From BOG-1155 sp050012495 (GTDB lineage: Bacteria; Desulfobacterota; Syntrophorhabdia; Syntrophorhabdales; WCHB1-27): a DNA stretch of 64,000 nt. The stretch is from positions 1-64,000 of the forward strand of contig JBEKHB010000013.1 of assembly GCA_050012495.1 (NCBI GenBank). Reading direction: 5' to 3'. The position numbers and the translations under genes were made by a program. Position 1 is the stretch's first letter. The number at the start of each line of letters is the position of its first letter. A model generated the notes under the pieces. It saw only the letters and a list, made by a program, of their open reading frames with translations. It was not told where the DNA came from and did no database searches. This document shows, piece by piece, positions 23,943 through 33,747 of the stretch.

Positions 23943-26900
23943 CTAAGGAGCCCTGGAGATGAGGTAGACGACGCCCGTCGCGGTCGCCATACTTGCCATG
24001 ATCTGGGCAATGTCCTTTATCTCGCGGAGCCATGCGATCCGTTCCAGCTTCTCCGGCACGACGATGGTATCGCCGGATTCGATCACTCTCTCGCTTTCAT
24101 CGAAACCCGCCAGTTCCCATCGCTCGTTCGAGCCGCTCCAGTTGACGGCGCCGCCCGGCAGCTTCCTCGCGCTCCCGTCGACCTTGAGCACGTAGGTATT
24201 CTTTACGTCCGCATACTTCGAATATCCGCCCGCCATCAGGACGTAATCTTTCGGCCCGGCCTTGTCCGCATAGACGAGGCTCGCATTCGACATGACGGCG
24301 CCCATGACGTTGACGACCCGGTTGTTCATGGGAATGTAGAGAGAATCTCCATTCTCCAGCTCGATATCGAACCTGCTCCCCTTCAGGAGTCTCAGGTGCA
24401 CGACCCTCGCCGTCATCCTCCCCGTAGCCTTCAGGTTCTTTAGGGAAGCGATGAATGCCTGCTTCTGCTGAAGCTCTATCTTCCTCGCCTCTACGCCCTC
24501 GGTTGACGCCGACGTCACGGTGGAGCTTTCCGCGAGCAGCTCCCGCTCCATCCGGGCGATCATCTCTTCCAGGTTCTTCCGCTGAAGCTCCTTCACACTC
24601 TGTCGTGTGAAAACCGCGCCCCTCAGATACGCGGTCTCCTTGTAGCCGCCCGCCCGCTCTATGACGTCCGAAAGTCGCTCGGTCTCCTTGAGCACGTACG
24701 TGCCTGGAAATCTCACTTCACCGCTGATCGTCGCAAACCGCTCCCTCCCCCAGTTGGAAAGCCGCTTGACAAAAACGCGGTCGTAGGGCGTGAGAACCAG
24801 GTTCTCCTCCGGCGCGCCCGCCAGGGCCTTCCTGAGATTGACCGTTTTGTGGACCGTCAATACCCGCTTGTCGTCAACAATAACCTGAGACGATACCTCA
24901 GCGCCGTCCAGGTACGCGGATTCGAGTATATTCCCTGCCGCAAAGATGAGGTCCTTCAACCGCATATTTTCCGCGTAAGGGTAAACGCCCGGCTTCAGTA
25001 CCGCCCCATCGACGGAGACCGTTCTTTTGTAGTCATAACCGAACGCCGAATGGACGACGATCCTGTCAAGGTCCTTGAGGAGAAGGTCGGACTCCTTGTC
25101 CCCGTCCAACACCTTCTTTACATCAAACCGGATGAGGGTGATCTTCTTTGTCCCCTCATCGGTGCGATAAAGCTCGGCTTCCACCAGGTGTGCATCCCGT
25201 GTCAGTCCTCCGGCAGCCGTGATCGCGTCCCTGATCGTCATGTTCTCGGCGAGGTCGATCCTTATGCGCGGCCTCGCCCGCTCCGCCGGCTTCTCCCCCT
25301 TTGAAAAATCCGGCTTCATCCTCTCCATCTCTTCGGTCCTGATCCCGCGCACCCGCTCGGCCTCTTCGCCGCTGCCCGCGCTCCCCGGCCGGGGCCCCTC
25401 CTCTCTTATCCTGCTCGGAAAATCACCCGCAAACGGTTTTTTGCTTTCCCGTTCCGCATCCGCGGAATCAAGGAGGCTCTCGCTGACGGCCTTCCTCACC
25501 TCGCCCTCCACCATGACGAAAGGCCTGTCCTTGAAGAGCCATTTGGAGAAGACGAAGACCTGGTCCCGAGCCATCAACCGGATGTTGCTCGCCCCATCGT
25601 TCTCGATGAGAAGCCCGTTAAGGCTGAAGGGGATAAGCTCAGGTCTAAGCGTAGGCGGCGCCAATCTCTTTATCAGCGCGTAGTCGAAATGCGTCTCCTG
25701 CAAGAGATCGGTGGGGTCCTTCAGCAGGTCTTTGAGCCGCATGCCCGGCTTATACTCGTACTTGCCCGGTCTTTTCACGTTCCCGTTCAAAAAGACGACG
25801 TTTATGTCCTTGTCGACTATGGAGAATATCTTCACCAGGTCCCCCTCCTGGAGATGGAACTCTTTCGCCCTGGTGAGGTTCTTATCGTCAATGTCGACCA
25901 CTATCTGTCTCTCGTTCTTTTGCACCCGCTCGACCTGTATCTGCTGCGTATAGGCGGTGGGTATGATGCCGCCGGCGAGATCGAAGAGGTTTTCCAGGTC
26001 GTTCTTATGCGTCAGCTCATAGATGGCCGGTCTCCTTACGTTCCCCGCCACGCCCACAAGGAGACCCGTGACGGGCACGAAAACGACGTCGCCGGCCTGC
26101 AGCATGAGGTCCTTCGACTTATCTCCTTTAATCAGGAGGTCATAGAGGTCGAAAGTGGTGAGGACCTTGTCCTTCCGGCGAACCTGCACATTCCGCATGG
26201 AGCCGATCTCCGAAGGTCCGCCCGCGATCAGAAGGGCATCGGTGATGGTGGCAAAAGAACCCACCGTGTAGGCCCCCGGCCTCTTCACGTCTCCCAGAAC
26301 GAAAATGGGGATGCTCTTGAGGGTACCCATGGTGATGTCGATGTTGGCGCCGACAATCTGCTCCGACTGTTTGATGAGATAGCCCGCCATCTGCTCGAAG
26401 GTCAAGCCGGCGATGTGAAGCGGCCCTACCTGGGGGATCGCGATGTTGCCGTTCCTGTCCACCACGAGGTTGTGCTGGGCGTTCACCCTGCCCCACATGA
26501 GTATCCGCACTTCATCGCCGGGTCCGATCACGTACCGGGCGGGCACGGGCACATCTTTTCTGTCCGTTGCAACCGTGATGTCCGCGCTGTTAAAAAACGC
26601 ATAGCCGAAGGGTCTTAAGTCCGTCGAGACGGCCTGGTATCTGCCTGTGACTCTATACCGGTCAAAGAGGGAAGTCGTCCGCGGCTGCCCCTGGATCACG
26701 GTCTTTTCAGGCGGGGTCGATCCTTTTTTCTCCGGCACTTTCTCTTTCTCCTCGAGCAGCTCCTTCCCCTTTGCAATCTCTTCCGGGCTCAGGCTTTGGA
26801 ACTCCGGCCTTGCCTTCAACGCCTCTATCGCCTGGGGCTCCACGGCGCTGCTCTGCGCCGGCGTCATTAGCTGCATGGCCTCTGCCGCTTGCGCCGGTGT

Positions 26901-27077
26901 CACCTGACCCGGCTGTGTTCCGGGTATGGTAATCGCCTGCGGCACCAGCGGTCCTCCGGTCCCGTAGAGGCCGGCCGCAGGAGCGCCGCCACTCACTTGA
27001 GCGTATGCCGTGCCGGCGGCTGCCAACAGGAATACCCCCACCAGTCCTATTGCGGTAACCTTCGAATAGTGCTTCAC
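23943..27077 (-). CDS. large multi-SLBB polysaccharide export protein (Wza/GfcE-like)
   Basis: A GTG at 27077 preceded by GGAGGAG starts a 1044-residue protein with a signal peptide (VTAIGLVGVFLLAAAGTAYA). Residues about 170-260 hold the poly-export domain (YVIGPGDEVRILMWGRVNAQ, NGNIAIPQVGPLHIAGLTFE). At least five SLBB blocks follow, recognisable by repeats such as GDVKRPGAYTVG, GNVKRPGKYEYKPG, GAVLKPGVYPYAENM and GEVRFPGTYVLKETER. The C-terminus has a hydrophobic end (IAQIMASMATATGVVYLISR). Typical Wza is about 380 residues with two or three SLBB units, so this is a giant version, likely a long periplasmic conduit. Confidence 0.9.
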   Translation of the reverse strand: MKHYSKVTAIGLVGVFLLAAAGTAYAQVSGGAPAAGLYGTGGPLVPQAITIPGTQPGQVTPAQAAEAMQLMTPAQSSAVEPQAIEALKARPEFQSLSPEEIAKGKELLEEKEKVPEKKGSTPPEKTVIQGQPRTTSLFDRYRVTGRYQAVSTDLRPFGYAFFNSADITVATDRKDVPVPARYVIGPGDEVRILMWGRVNAQHNLVVDRNGNIAIPQVGPLHIAGLTFEQMAGYLIKQSEQIVGANIDITMGTLKSIPIFVLGDVKRPGAYTVGSFATITDALLIAGGPSEIGSMRNVQVRRKDKVLTTFDLYDLLIKGDKSKDLMLQAGDVVFVPVTGLLVGVAGNVRRPAIYELTHKNDLENLFDLAGGIIPTAYTQQIQVERVQKNERQIVVDIDDKNLTRAKEFHLQEGDLVKIFSIVDKDINVVFLNGNVKRPGKYEYKPGMRLKDLLKDPTDLLQETHFDYALIKRLAPPTLRPELIPFSLNGLLIENDGASNIRLMARDQVFVFSKWLFKDRPFVMVEGEVRKAVSESLLDSADAERESKKPFAGDFPSRIREEGPRPGSAGSGEEAERVRGIRTEEMERMKPDFSKGEKPAERARPRIRIDLAENMTIRDAITAAGGLTRDAHLVEAELYRTDEGTKKITLIRFDVKKVLDGDKESDLLLKDLDRIVVHSAFGYDYKRTVSVDGAVLKPGVYPYAENMRLKDLIFAAGNILESAYLDGAEVSSQVIVDDKRVLTVHKTVNLRKALAGAPEENLVLTPYDRVFVKRLSNWGRERFATISGEVRFPGTYVLKETERLSDVIERAGGYKETAYLRGAVFTRQSVKELQRKNLEEMIARMERELLAESSTVTSASTEGVEARKIELQQKQAFIASLKNLKATGRMTARVVHLRLLKGSRFDIELENGDSLYIPMNNRVVNVMGAVMSNASLVYADKAGPKDYVLMAGGYSKYADVKNTYVLKVDGSARKLPGGAVNWSGSNERWELAGFDESERVIESGDTIVVPEKLERIAWLREIKDIAQIMASMATATGVVYLISRAP

Positions 27078-27160
27078 GTAGTACTCCTCCGTCTTGTGTC
27101 TCGCATTTGTTCGGCCCTTCTCAAGGTCTTGTCCGTCGGCTTTTCGCGCCGCGACTCTCC

Positions 27161-28012
27161 TCATCTTCCTGACTCTTCCGTCTTCCTTCTCACCTTCTCC
27201 ACATACTCTTTTCCGAATGCGGCAAAGATCCCGATGAACAGCGATACCACGAACGCAATTACTACCATTGTCGCCCTTTTCGGACTGATTCGCCTGTCAG
27301 GCACTCTCGGCGGGTCGAGCACTCTGAACGTAAAATTCTCCTTGGCCTCGGCCATCGTCGAAGTTTCGATGTGCTGGGCAATCAGTGTATATAGTTTTGC
27401 CTTAATGAAGGGATCTGATGTTTTGTCAATTTGCGCCTCAAGGTATTTCCTGTTCGTATCTGCCACACGTTTGGCCTCACCGCTCATATAATCGTTCAGC
27501 TCCGCAAGCATGGAGCTCACCAGCTCACTCGCCTTCCCGGGGTCCTTGTACCGACAGGATAGGGTGATCAGGTTGTCTTTTTGCGCAAAGTTGACGGTCG
27601 TCCTATTCCCGAGGTACCTGATGCCGTCCCACATCAACTGGTTCTCCGTTTTGCCCCGCATTGTCTCTTTCGTAAAGAAAAGGGGCAAGAGATCGTGTTT
27701 GCGTATGAGCCTTTCGCGGAGCATATTGCTCTTGAGCAGATTGACGATTTCTACCGAAGCGGGGGTCACGGGAGGGGCAAAGCCGAACTGCATGGCAAGA
27801 AAGCCCGTGGCCGCGCCCTGGTCTTTGGACAGCACTCCGGCGGGAACGATCACGGCCTTCGACTCGTAGACGGGCGTCATTATCAGAGAGACTATGGCCG
27901 TTCCCACCACCCCGACCGCCATAATCATTGCCGTCAACCATTTATGGCGCCACACTACCCCCAGGTGCTCCATCAGGTCTATTTCATCGTATTGTTGCCC
28001 CTCTTCTTCCAT
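27161..28012 (-). CDS. Wzz-type chain-length determinant
   Basis: The 283-residue protein begins EIDLMEHLGVVWRHKWLTAM, the usual cytoplasmic start of the family. It has a membrane segment at about 30-50, a periplasmic coiled region (residues 60-240) and a second membrane segment near the C-terminus (ATMVVIAFVVSLFIGIFAAF) preceded by PDRRISPKR, the family's P-rich motif. No tyrosine-kinase (BY-kinase) domain is fused. It controls polymer length together with the Wzy-like protein at 32389. Confidence 0.9.
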   Translation of the reverse strand: MEEEGQQYDEIDLMEHLGVVWRHKWLTAMIMAVGVVGTAIVSLIMTPVYESKAVIVPAGVLSKDQGAATGFLAMQFGFAPPVTPASVEIVNLLKSNMLRERLIRKHDLLPLFFTKETMRGKTENQLMWDGIRYLGNRTTVNFAQKDNLITLSCRYKDPGKASELVSSMLAELNDYMSGEAKRVADTNRKYLEAQIDKTSDPFIKAKLYTLIAQHIETSTMAEAKENFTFRVLDPPRVPDRRISPKRATMVVIAFVVSLFIGIFAAFGKEYVEKVRRKTEESGR

Positions 28013-28057
28013 TACCTCTCCCTTTTTTCACTTCTTCTTGCCCCTTTCACCTTTGGT

Positions 28058-28747
28058 CTAATAGGCATTTTTGTCCGTAAATCCTTTCAGTACCGTCTTA
28101 ACTATTATTTTCATATCGAGCCAAAAAGACCAATACTTCATATAGTCCAGATCGAGCTGCACTCTCCGGGCCATCTTTTCTATCGTATCGGTTTCACCGC
28201 GCCAGCCGTTTATCTGCGCCCACCCGGTGATCCCCGGCTTCACTTTATGCCGCAGCATATAGCCGGGGATAATACGCCGATAATATTCGTTGTGAGCTAC
28301 CGCGTGCGGCCGGGGCCCGACTACGGACATCGACCCCTGCAGCACATTGATGAACTGGGGAAGCTCGTCCAGGGAGGTCTTTCGCAGAAAAGCTCCAAAT
28401 CTCGTTACCCGTTGATCATCCTTCCTCGCCTGGGGAACAGTCGCGCCATCCTCGCATACCGTCATGGTTCTGAACTTCGGTACCGTGATCTCCTTCCCGT
28501 CGATACCGTAACGCCGTTGTGTGAAAAACACCGGCCCGGAAGAAGAAAGTTTCACTCCAAGGGCGATAGCAGCCATGAGCGGCAATGTGCCAAGAAGGAT
28601 GAAACCGCTTAAGACCGCATCTTCTGCCCGCTTGATCCATCCGTCAGGACCATGAAACGGGCTCTCATACACGCTTACGGTCGGAATCCCGTTCATACCC
28701 ACCATCCAGTCCAAATCGCCTTTCACTTCCATATCGGGTCCTGTCAT
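28058..28747 (-). CDS. initiating undecaprenyl-phosphate sugar transferase, short form
   Basis: The 229-residue product has the catalytic domain of polyisoprenyl-phosphate hexose-1-phosphate transferases: one membrane segment (GFILLGTLPLMAAIALGV), FTQRRYGIDGKEITVPKFRT, RKTSLDELPQFINVLQGS, MSVVGPRPHAVAHN and GITGWAQINGWRGET. It loads the first sugar phosphate on the lipid carrier. The usual N-terminal four-helix membrane block and CoA_binding_3 domain are missing; only the tail of that linker (IPTVSVYESPFHGPDGW) remains. It starts in an ATGA overlap with the GT4 gene before it. Confidence 0.9.
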   Translation of the reverse strand: MTGPDMEVKGDLDWMVGMNGIPTVSVYESPFHGPDGWIKRAEDAVLSGFILLGTLPLMAAIALGVKLSSSGPVFFTQRRYGIDGKEITVPKFRTMTVCEDGATVPQARKDDQRVTRFGAFLRKTSLDELPQFINVLQGSMSVVGPRPHAVAHNEYYRRIIPGYMLRHKVKPGITGWAQINGWRGETDTIEKMARRVQLDLDYMKYWSFWLDMKIIVKTVLKGFTDKNAY

Positions 28748-29865
28748 CGGCTCGTCGGGAAATATTTAACAGCCTCGCCCTCGACAAATTCCTTAAATTC
28801 CCTCTTGAAGCGCTCGCTGCCAAACCTTTCGGCATTTGTTCGGATCGCGGCGTAATCGAACTTATCCTGCGTCTTTTCGAACTCATTGACGGCCCCGATC
28901 ACGCTTTCCACACTCTGCGCGTCGAATAACACTCCCGTCTTATCCGGCAGAACGGTCTCGCGGATCCCACCCTTGCCATAAGCAATCACCGGGGTGCCGC
29001 ATGCCTGCGCCTCGACCGGGACTATGCCGAAGTCCTCTTCAGCGGCGAAAACGAACGCTTTCGCTTTTTGCATATACCCGGCCAGCACGTCAGTCGGCTG
29101 ATACCCCATCAGCTCGATATTCTTTCCCGCTCTTGACTTTATCTTTTTAAAATCCGGGCCATCTCCTATCACCACAAGCCGCTTCGTTTTCATCGCGGAA
29201 AATGCATCCACTATTACGTCTATCCTCTTGTAAGGGACCATCCGCGAAGCCGTCAGGTAATAATCATCTTTGTCGGCACAGAAAGAAAACCGCGCGACAT
29301 CTACCGGGGGATAGATTACGGCTGCATCCCGGCGATATATTTTTTTTATGCGGCCGCACACGAATTTTGAATTTGCGATGAAGAAATCGACCCCGTTTGC
29401 CGTACGTAAATCCCAAAGCCGAATCCGATGCAGCAGCCACCTGGCGATCCATCCCTTGATCCCTTTGTCCAATCGGGCTTGTTTCAGATACACATGCTGC
29501 ATATCCCAGGCGTATCGGATCACAGAATGAATATAAGAAATATGAAGTTGGTCGAACCTTGTGAGGACCCCTTTGGCCACAGCATGGCTGCTGGATAGTA
29601 CCAAATCGTAACCCGACATATCGAATTGCTCAACGGCCAACGGCATCAAGGGGATATACTGACGATATTTCTTCCTCGCGAAGGGGAGTTTCTGAATAAA
29701 GCTGGTCTTGACTTCTTTTTGAAGAATGAATCCCCGCTCGCCGGGAAGCAGGAAATCGATCATGCTGAAAAGATCGGCTTCGGGATAGAGCGAAATAATC
29801 TCTTCCAGAACCCTTTCCGCGCCCGCATAGGTCACGAGCCAATCATGAATGATGGCAATCTTCAT
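28744..29865 (-). CDS. GT4 glycosyltransferase 1 of the EPS cluster
   Basis: The 373-residue protein starts MKIAIIHDWLVTYAGAERVL, typical of WbaZ-like GT-B enzymes. The C-terminal nucleotide-sugar half has YYLTASRMVPYKRIDVIVDA, LVVIGDGPDFKKIK, and the E-x7-E block FAAEEDFGIVPVEAQACGTP followed by GGIRETVLPDKTG. It transfers a hexose, perhaps mannose, to the growing repeat unit. It is followed by the initiating transferase with a four-base overlap. Confidence 0.88.
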   Translation of the reverse strand: MKIAIIHDWLVTYAGAERVLEEIISLYPEADLFSMIDFLLPGERGFILQKEVKTSFIQKLPFARKKYRQYIPLMPLAVEQFDMSGYDLVLSSSHAVAKGVLTRFDQLHISYIHSVIRYAWDMQHVYLKQARLDKGIKGWIARWLLHRIRLWDLRTANGVDFFIANSKFVCGRIKKIYRRDAAVIYPPVDVARFSFCADKDDYYLTASRMVPYKRIDVIVDAFSAMKTKRLVVIGDGPDFKKIKSRAGKNIELMGYQPTDVLAGYMQKAKAFVFAAEEDFGIVPVEAQACGTPVIAYGKGGIRETVLPDKTGVLFDAQSVESVIGAVNEFEKTQDKFDYAAIRTNAERFGSERFKREFKEFVEGEAVKYFPTSR

Positions 29866-29905
29866 TCTTTACATGCGTTGCGTAATTGTCGTGTAACACT
29901 TGATG

Positions 29906-31135
29906 CTACTTCCCATAAAGTACCCGCTCGTAACACGTGGCTAATTCGTCCACGTGTTTTTCTATCGTAAACGGTTTTTCCCAATATTTGTCATAGCTGG
30001 CCGAGCCCATTCCCCTCGTAATATTAGGATCTTGCAGCGCCCTTATTTTGCGTAATAAGTCCCCAACGTCACCCCCTCTAAACCAGAGTCCCGTTATCCC
30101 GTCAGTCACTGCTTCTCTTGCACAAACAACATCGGAAACAATTGAAGGAACCCCTGCCGCAGCAGCCTCAAGAACTGTAACGCCTTGTGTTTCGTACGAT
30201 AAGGACGGAACAACCAAGGCTCTGGCCTTCCTCAAATGCTGCATCACCCCCTCCTCGTCCAGCCACCCCGTAACCCTTGCCTGAGGGCAAATCTTTTTAA
30301 TATTCGACAAACAAGGCCCCCCTCCGACGAAGGTTACCGCAGCCGAAGCCTCTTCCGCTGCCTTCGCAAAAAGGTGCGCCCCTTTTTCTTGGGATAATCT
30401 GCCGATGAAGAGGAACATCGTGTTTTCCGCGACGTCAACAGGTAGACTCTTCCGAACATTGACCGGATTACTTATATGATAGATTCTCGCATCCCGGGGC
30501 AAGAAAGGGTTATGAACACGTTCGGCGAAATCAGACGGGACGATATATTGTGTAATATGCGACGGAAGCCCTCCCACCCGTCTTTGCACCATTTGCCGGA
30601 GCACCCTCCAAAGCTTATGAGAGTAGCTTCGCACATCGCAATTTTGAAGCAGGCAAGCCGGCGACAATGGTGAAAGAGTGCATATTCGAAGGTTTTGGTA
30701 ATTGAAAAAGCCGCCGTTTGGACAAACAGAAAAATAATCGTGAAGCGTTACCACTACCTTGAAGCCCTTTGCCAACGCAACGTGCACCACGCTGGAGGAC
30801 AAAGCCTTCACCCAGGAATGAATGTGGATCACCGTATCGGAAGGATCAACAAAATTAAGCAGCCGAGAAAAAGTTGCCGCCGCTTTCACATTCCATATTC
30901 CTTGACAAGCAGCTTGGACACGAAGAGGATTATTCAAGATGTCGACCTGGTCTGTGCATAGCACTCTCACATTATCATGGTCCAGGATAGGGGCGACAGG
31001 CTTCACGGCAGTAAAAAAAAGTACTTTATAGCCATGATCTGCGAGGGCAACCGAACTGGCGATAGCAGCGTGACTGCTCCCGCCATTGATATGGCCGAAA
31101 TCGCTTAAAATAACGACGTTCTTAACTTTCAGCAT
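29906..31135 (-). CDS. GT4 glycosyltransferase 2 of the EPS cluster
   Basis: The 409-residue protein has an acceptor half starting VVILSDFGHINGGSSHAAIA, with LHDYFSVCPNGGFFNYQ, a pattern of GT4 enzymes with a cysteine-containing loop (several Cys between residues about 145 and 170). The donor half shows FIGRLSQEKGAHLFAKAAEE and PSLSYETQGVTVLEAAAAG. In the E-x7-E block the first Glu is kept (YETQGVTVLEA). It overlaps the previous gene (31122-32366) by 14 bases. The sugar and linkage are unknown. Confidence 0.86.
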   Translation of the reverse strand: MLKVKNVVILSDFGHINGGSSHAAIASSVALADHGYKVLFFTAVKPVAPILDHDNVRVLCTDQVDILNNPLRVQAACQGIWNVKAAATFSRLLNFVDPSDTVIHIHSWVKALSSSVVHVALAKGFKVVVTLHDYFSVCPNGGFFNYQNLRICTLSPLSPACLLQNCDVRSYSHKLWRVLRQMVQRRVGGLPSHITQYIVPSDFAERVHNPFLPRDARIYHISNPVNVRKSLPVDVAENTMFLFIGRLSQEKGAHLFAKAAEEASAAVTFVGGGPCLSNIKKICPQARVTGWLDEEGVMQHLRKARALVVPSLSYETQGVTVLEAAAAGVPSIVSDVVCAREAVTDGITGLWFRGGDVGDLLRKIRALQDPNITRGMGSASYDKYWEKPFTIEKHVDELATCYERVLYGK

Positions 31136-32366
31136 CCGCTCTTTGAAACCGCTTCACGATTAAGTGTGCCAGGCTGCCATAGCTCGCGATCCGTGGAAAT
31201 ATTTCCTTTTCCATTAATCGCTTCGCATTCGCAGTCAACTTTTCACATAAATCGGAATCTGCGAGCAACAACTCGATTTTGTGCGCTATCTCACCGATGT
31301 TCCCCGGATTAACAAGGAGCGTATGAACTCCATCTTCAACGAGAAATGGGATCCCACCAACTCTCGACAAAATAGTGGGAATACCGAGGGTGAAACATTC
31401 ATACCCAACTCTTGGGAACCCCTCGCTATAACTAGGGAGAACTAAAATGTCGCTTGTTATCAAATAATATTTCAACGCCTGCTTATCGATAATATGGCCG
31501 AGAAACTCTACCCTTTCGCGTAAGCCGTTTTCACATGCATACGCCTTTAGATGCTCCAGGGACTCACCGCTGCCGATAAATCTCAATTGTAAATCCCGGT
31601 GGTCTGCTTGCTCAACTACCTTACGAAATGCGGCCATCAAATCAAAGCATCCCTTTTGCGGCCTGAGTTCGCCACAAAACGCTATAACGAGAGGGCCGTT
31701 TCTTTCCTTCCTATCCTCCTTCAAATCCTCTTCATCAACATTAAGCAATGGAGGAGCCAAATACAAATTCCCTTTCTTCTTTCCGCCTTGACCGGTGTAA
31801 TAGTACTCGTAGCTTGCTGTTATGGCGAAGTCCGACCTTAGTATTCCCATGACTACAGTTTTTTCCAAGAGTAGTGAAAGGAGAGGGCTTATCAGTTTTC
31901 TGATCGCTCCCGATTTTCGGGACGTTCTATTCTCCTCACGCCAGTTGCCGCCAACATATATTCCGACTCTTGAACCTGAATTAAATAGAAACAGGTAGAG
32001 GAGGGCGACAGCGCCCAGCGGCGATGGCAGGAACACAAAATAATCGGCTTTGTCCCTACAGAAAAGGATAAGCCTGAGGATCTGCCGGACATAATTGCCG
32101 AAGAAAACAAATGAGCGGGTATCCGGACTGTTGCCTTTTACGAGAGAAAAAGCGATTTTATCGGTCATACCTGCATCATCAAGGAATTCATAGCCCATAT
32201 CATTCGAATGCAGCGCCGGCGAGAAGACTTCCACGCTCTCGACCAAGTCAGCCAATGAGTTGTAGACATTGGAGTAGTTTTTCAGATGCCTGATGTTGCC
32301 GTCCTCCCCACAAGCGACAGCGCCTATGTTAATAATCCTGAGCTTCATGTGCGACTGACCGTGCAT
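31122..32366 (-). CDS. GT4 glycosyltransferase 3 of the EPS cluster
   Basis: The 414-residue product has a long N-terminal half with a hydrophobic stretch (YFVFLPSPLGAVALLYLFLF) that may sit on the membrane. The donor half has VIAFCGELRPQKGCFDLMAA, LRFIGSGESLEHLKAYA and SYSEGFPRVGYECFTLGIP (E-x7-E: Glu of SEGF and of YECF). GGIPFLVEDGVHTLLV follows. The first 10 residues may not be translated, because MKLRIINIGAVACG (ATG at 32348) is an alternative start. Confidence 0.86.
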   Translation of the reverse strand: MHGQSHMKLRIINIGAVACGEDGNIRHLKNYSNVYNSLADLVESVEVFSPALHSNDMGYEFLDDAGMTDKIAFSLVKGNSPDTRSFVFFGNYVRQILRLILFCRDKADYFVFLPSPLGAVALLYLFLFNSGSRVGIYVGGNWREENRTSRKSGAIRKLISPLLSLLLEKTVVMGILRSDFAITASYEYYYTGQGGKKKGNLYLAPPLLNVDEEDLKEDRKERNGPLVIAFCGELRPQKGCFDLMAAFRKVVEQADHRDLQLRFIGSGESLEHLKAYACENGLRERVEFLGHIIDKQALKYYLITSDILVLPSYSEGFPRVGYECFTLGIPTILSRVGGIPFLVEDGVHTLLVNPGNIGEIAHKIELLLADSDLCEKLTANAKRLMEKEIFPRIASYGSLAHLIVKRFQRADAES

Positions 32367-32388
32367 GACGCGGAAAAGTACTTAGCAG

Positions 32389-33735
32389 TCACGTGGGCGG
32401 CGAGAACCTTGCAACTTTGTTGTGACGGAGCGAGCGATTCGAGAAATATGCGGCAATCGTCATCATCGGATAAACTATAATGGTCTGCTCCCAGTTGGTA
32501 TAAGGAGTAAACAGGCCCTGATACAATGCCGCGACCAGCAGCAGATAGAAAAACACCTTCATTGTCGCGTCGAACCGAGTGTGTACTTTTGTGACGTTTA
32601 CGGCGCTCACAATTTGAAAAAGCAACGCAAAGAACAAAATAAATCCCAGCAGGCCAAATTCTGCCAGGAGATTACTCCAGGTATTTGTTCTCATCATGAA
32701 GGCGCCCGCCACGTTTTCGCCGGACACCAGGTCCTGGTAAAACTCCTGCTGTGAAAACGCCGACGGAGTACCACCCTCTAACATTAGGCGAGCGGCTGCG
32801 ATACCACCATAACGTCCGGGACCGACGCCGAAAAAGAAATGCATGGTTGAATCACTGACGGACGAAACAGCCATAGACCAGGCGTGAATAGGCCCAAACT
32901 CAGCGAATCCGAGGTCTAAGACTTGCCCGATTCTCACGCCTCCTTCCTCTCCAGCCTCTAATTCAGCAATGTAGCGAGACGAACATAGGCCAAGAGCTAT
33001 CAGGATCGCTACGCCAAAGATAATTCTCTTTGGAGCCCTCAGGTTTATCGCATGAGCAAAATAAAAGAGTGCTATTCCAATGGAGTTGAGGAGCATCATC
33101 TTTTCGTTGGACGGATAATATGAAAATAGAAGAAGGGCGAAAGACATACAAAGGTAACGGACGCCCTCTTTCGTTAAATAGAGGTAAAAGTAAACGAGTG
33201 AGAAGATCGCGATGAAGCTGCCAAAAACGTGGGCATCGCTAAAAGCGCCATAAATCCAATCCCCCGGCGCCCGGTAAAGAGGCAATTGGACCGAGCATGC
33301 AAGCGCAACATTGAAGAATAGAAGACAGGTATAAAAGAAGAAAATGAATTTCATGTGTTTCATGCGTAAATCTGTAGTACCGGCAATCAGATAAAAAAGA
33401 AAAGGACCAAGATATAAGAATACCCCCTGGAATACAGCCATGTATGAAATCGTTTCATTCGAAATAGCACTGATTGATGCCGCTCCGACCATCAGGGATA
33501 GGCCGGCCGCCATCCTCAATTGGCTTCTGAATTTGATGTGAAACAATCCATAAATAGATAGCACTACGAGGAATGCGGCCTCGAAGAGCTTCATTTCTCG
33601 GGGAAGAAATCGGAACCAACCCAAATATCCTGTTTCGAAACCGTCAGTAATCCTGGAGTTATCCTGTATGGTTACCCAGAATGTTGCCATAAGCAGCAGG
33701 AGATATCTTACAGAAAGGATTCTCAGGAAGGTCAA
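32389..33735 (-). CDS. Wzy-like O-antigen/EPS polymerase
   Basis: The 448-residue protein has about 11 hydrophobic segments and a large outside loop before the last ones (roughly residues 265-345: RIGQVLDLGF, FFGVGPGRYGGIAAARLM). It ends with NLLAEFGLLGFILFFALLF and QGLFTPYTNWEQTII. The GVGPGRY and AEFGLLG patterns are those of Wzy_C / O-antigen ligase family proteins. In this cluster with Wzx and Wzz it should polymerise repeat units in the periplasm. It cannot be separated from a ligase by sequence alone. Confidence 0.85.
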   Translation of the reverse strand: MTFLRILSVRYLLLLMATFWVTIQDNSRITDGFETGYLGWFRFLPREMKLFEAAFLVVLSIYGLFHIKFRSQLRMAAGLSLMVGAASISAISNETISYMAVFQGVFLYLGPFLFYLIAGTTDLRMKHMKFIFFFYTCLLFFNVALACSVQLPLYRAPGDWIYGAFSDAHVFGSFIAIFSLVYFYLYLTKEGVRYLCMSFALLLFSYYPSNEKMMLLNSIGIALFYFAHAINLRAPKRIIFGVAILIALGLCSSRYIAELEAGEEGGVRIGQVLDLGFAEFGPIHAWSMAVSSVSDSTMHFFFGVGPGRYGGIAAARLMLEGGTPSAFSQQEFYQDLVSGENVAGAFMMRTNTWSNLLAEFGLLGFILFFALLFQIVSAVNVTKVHTRFDATMKVFFYLLLVAALYQGLFTPYTNWEQTIIVYPMMTIAAYFSNRSLRHNKVARFSPPT

Positions 33736-33747
33736 GAGACTCTCTAT

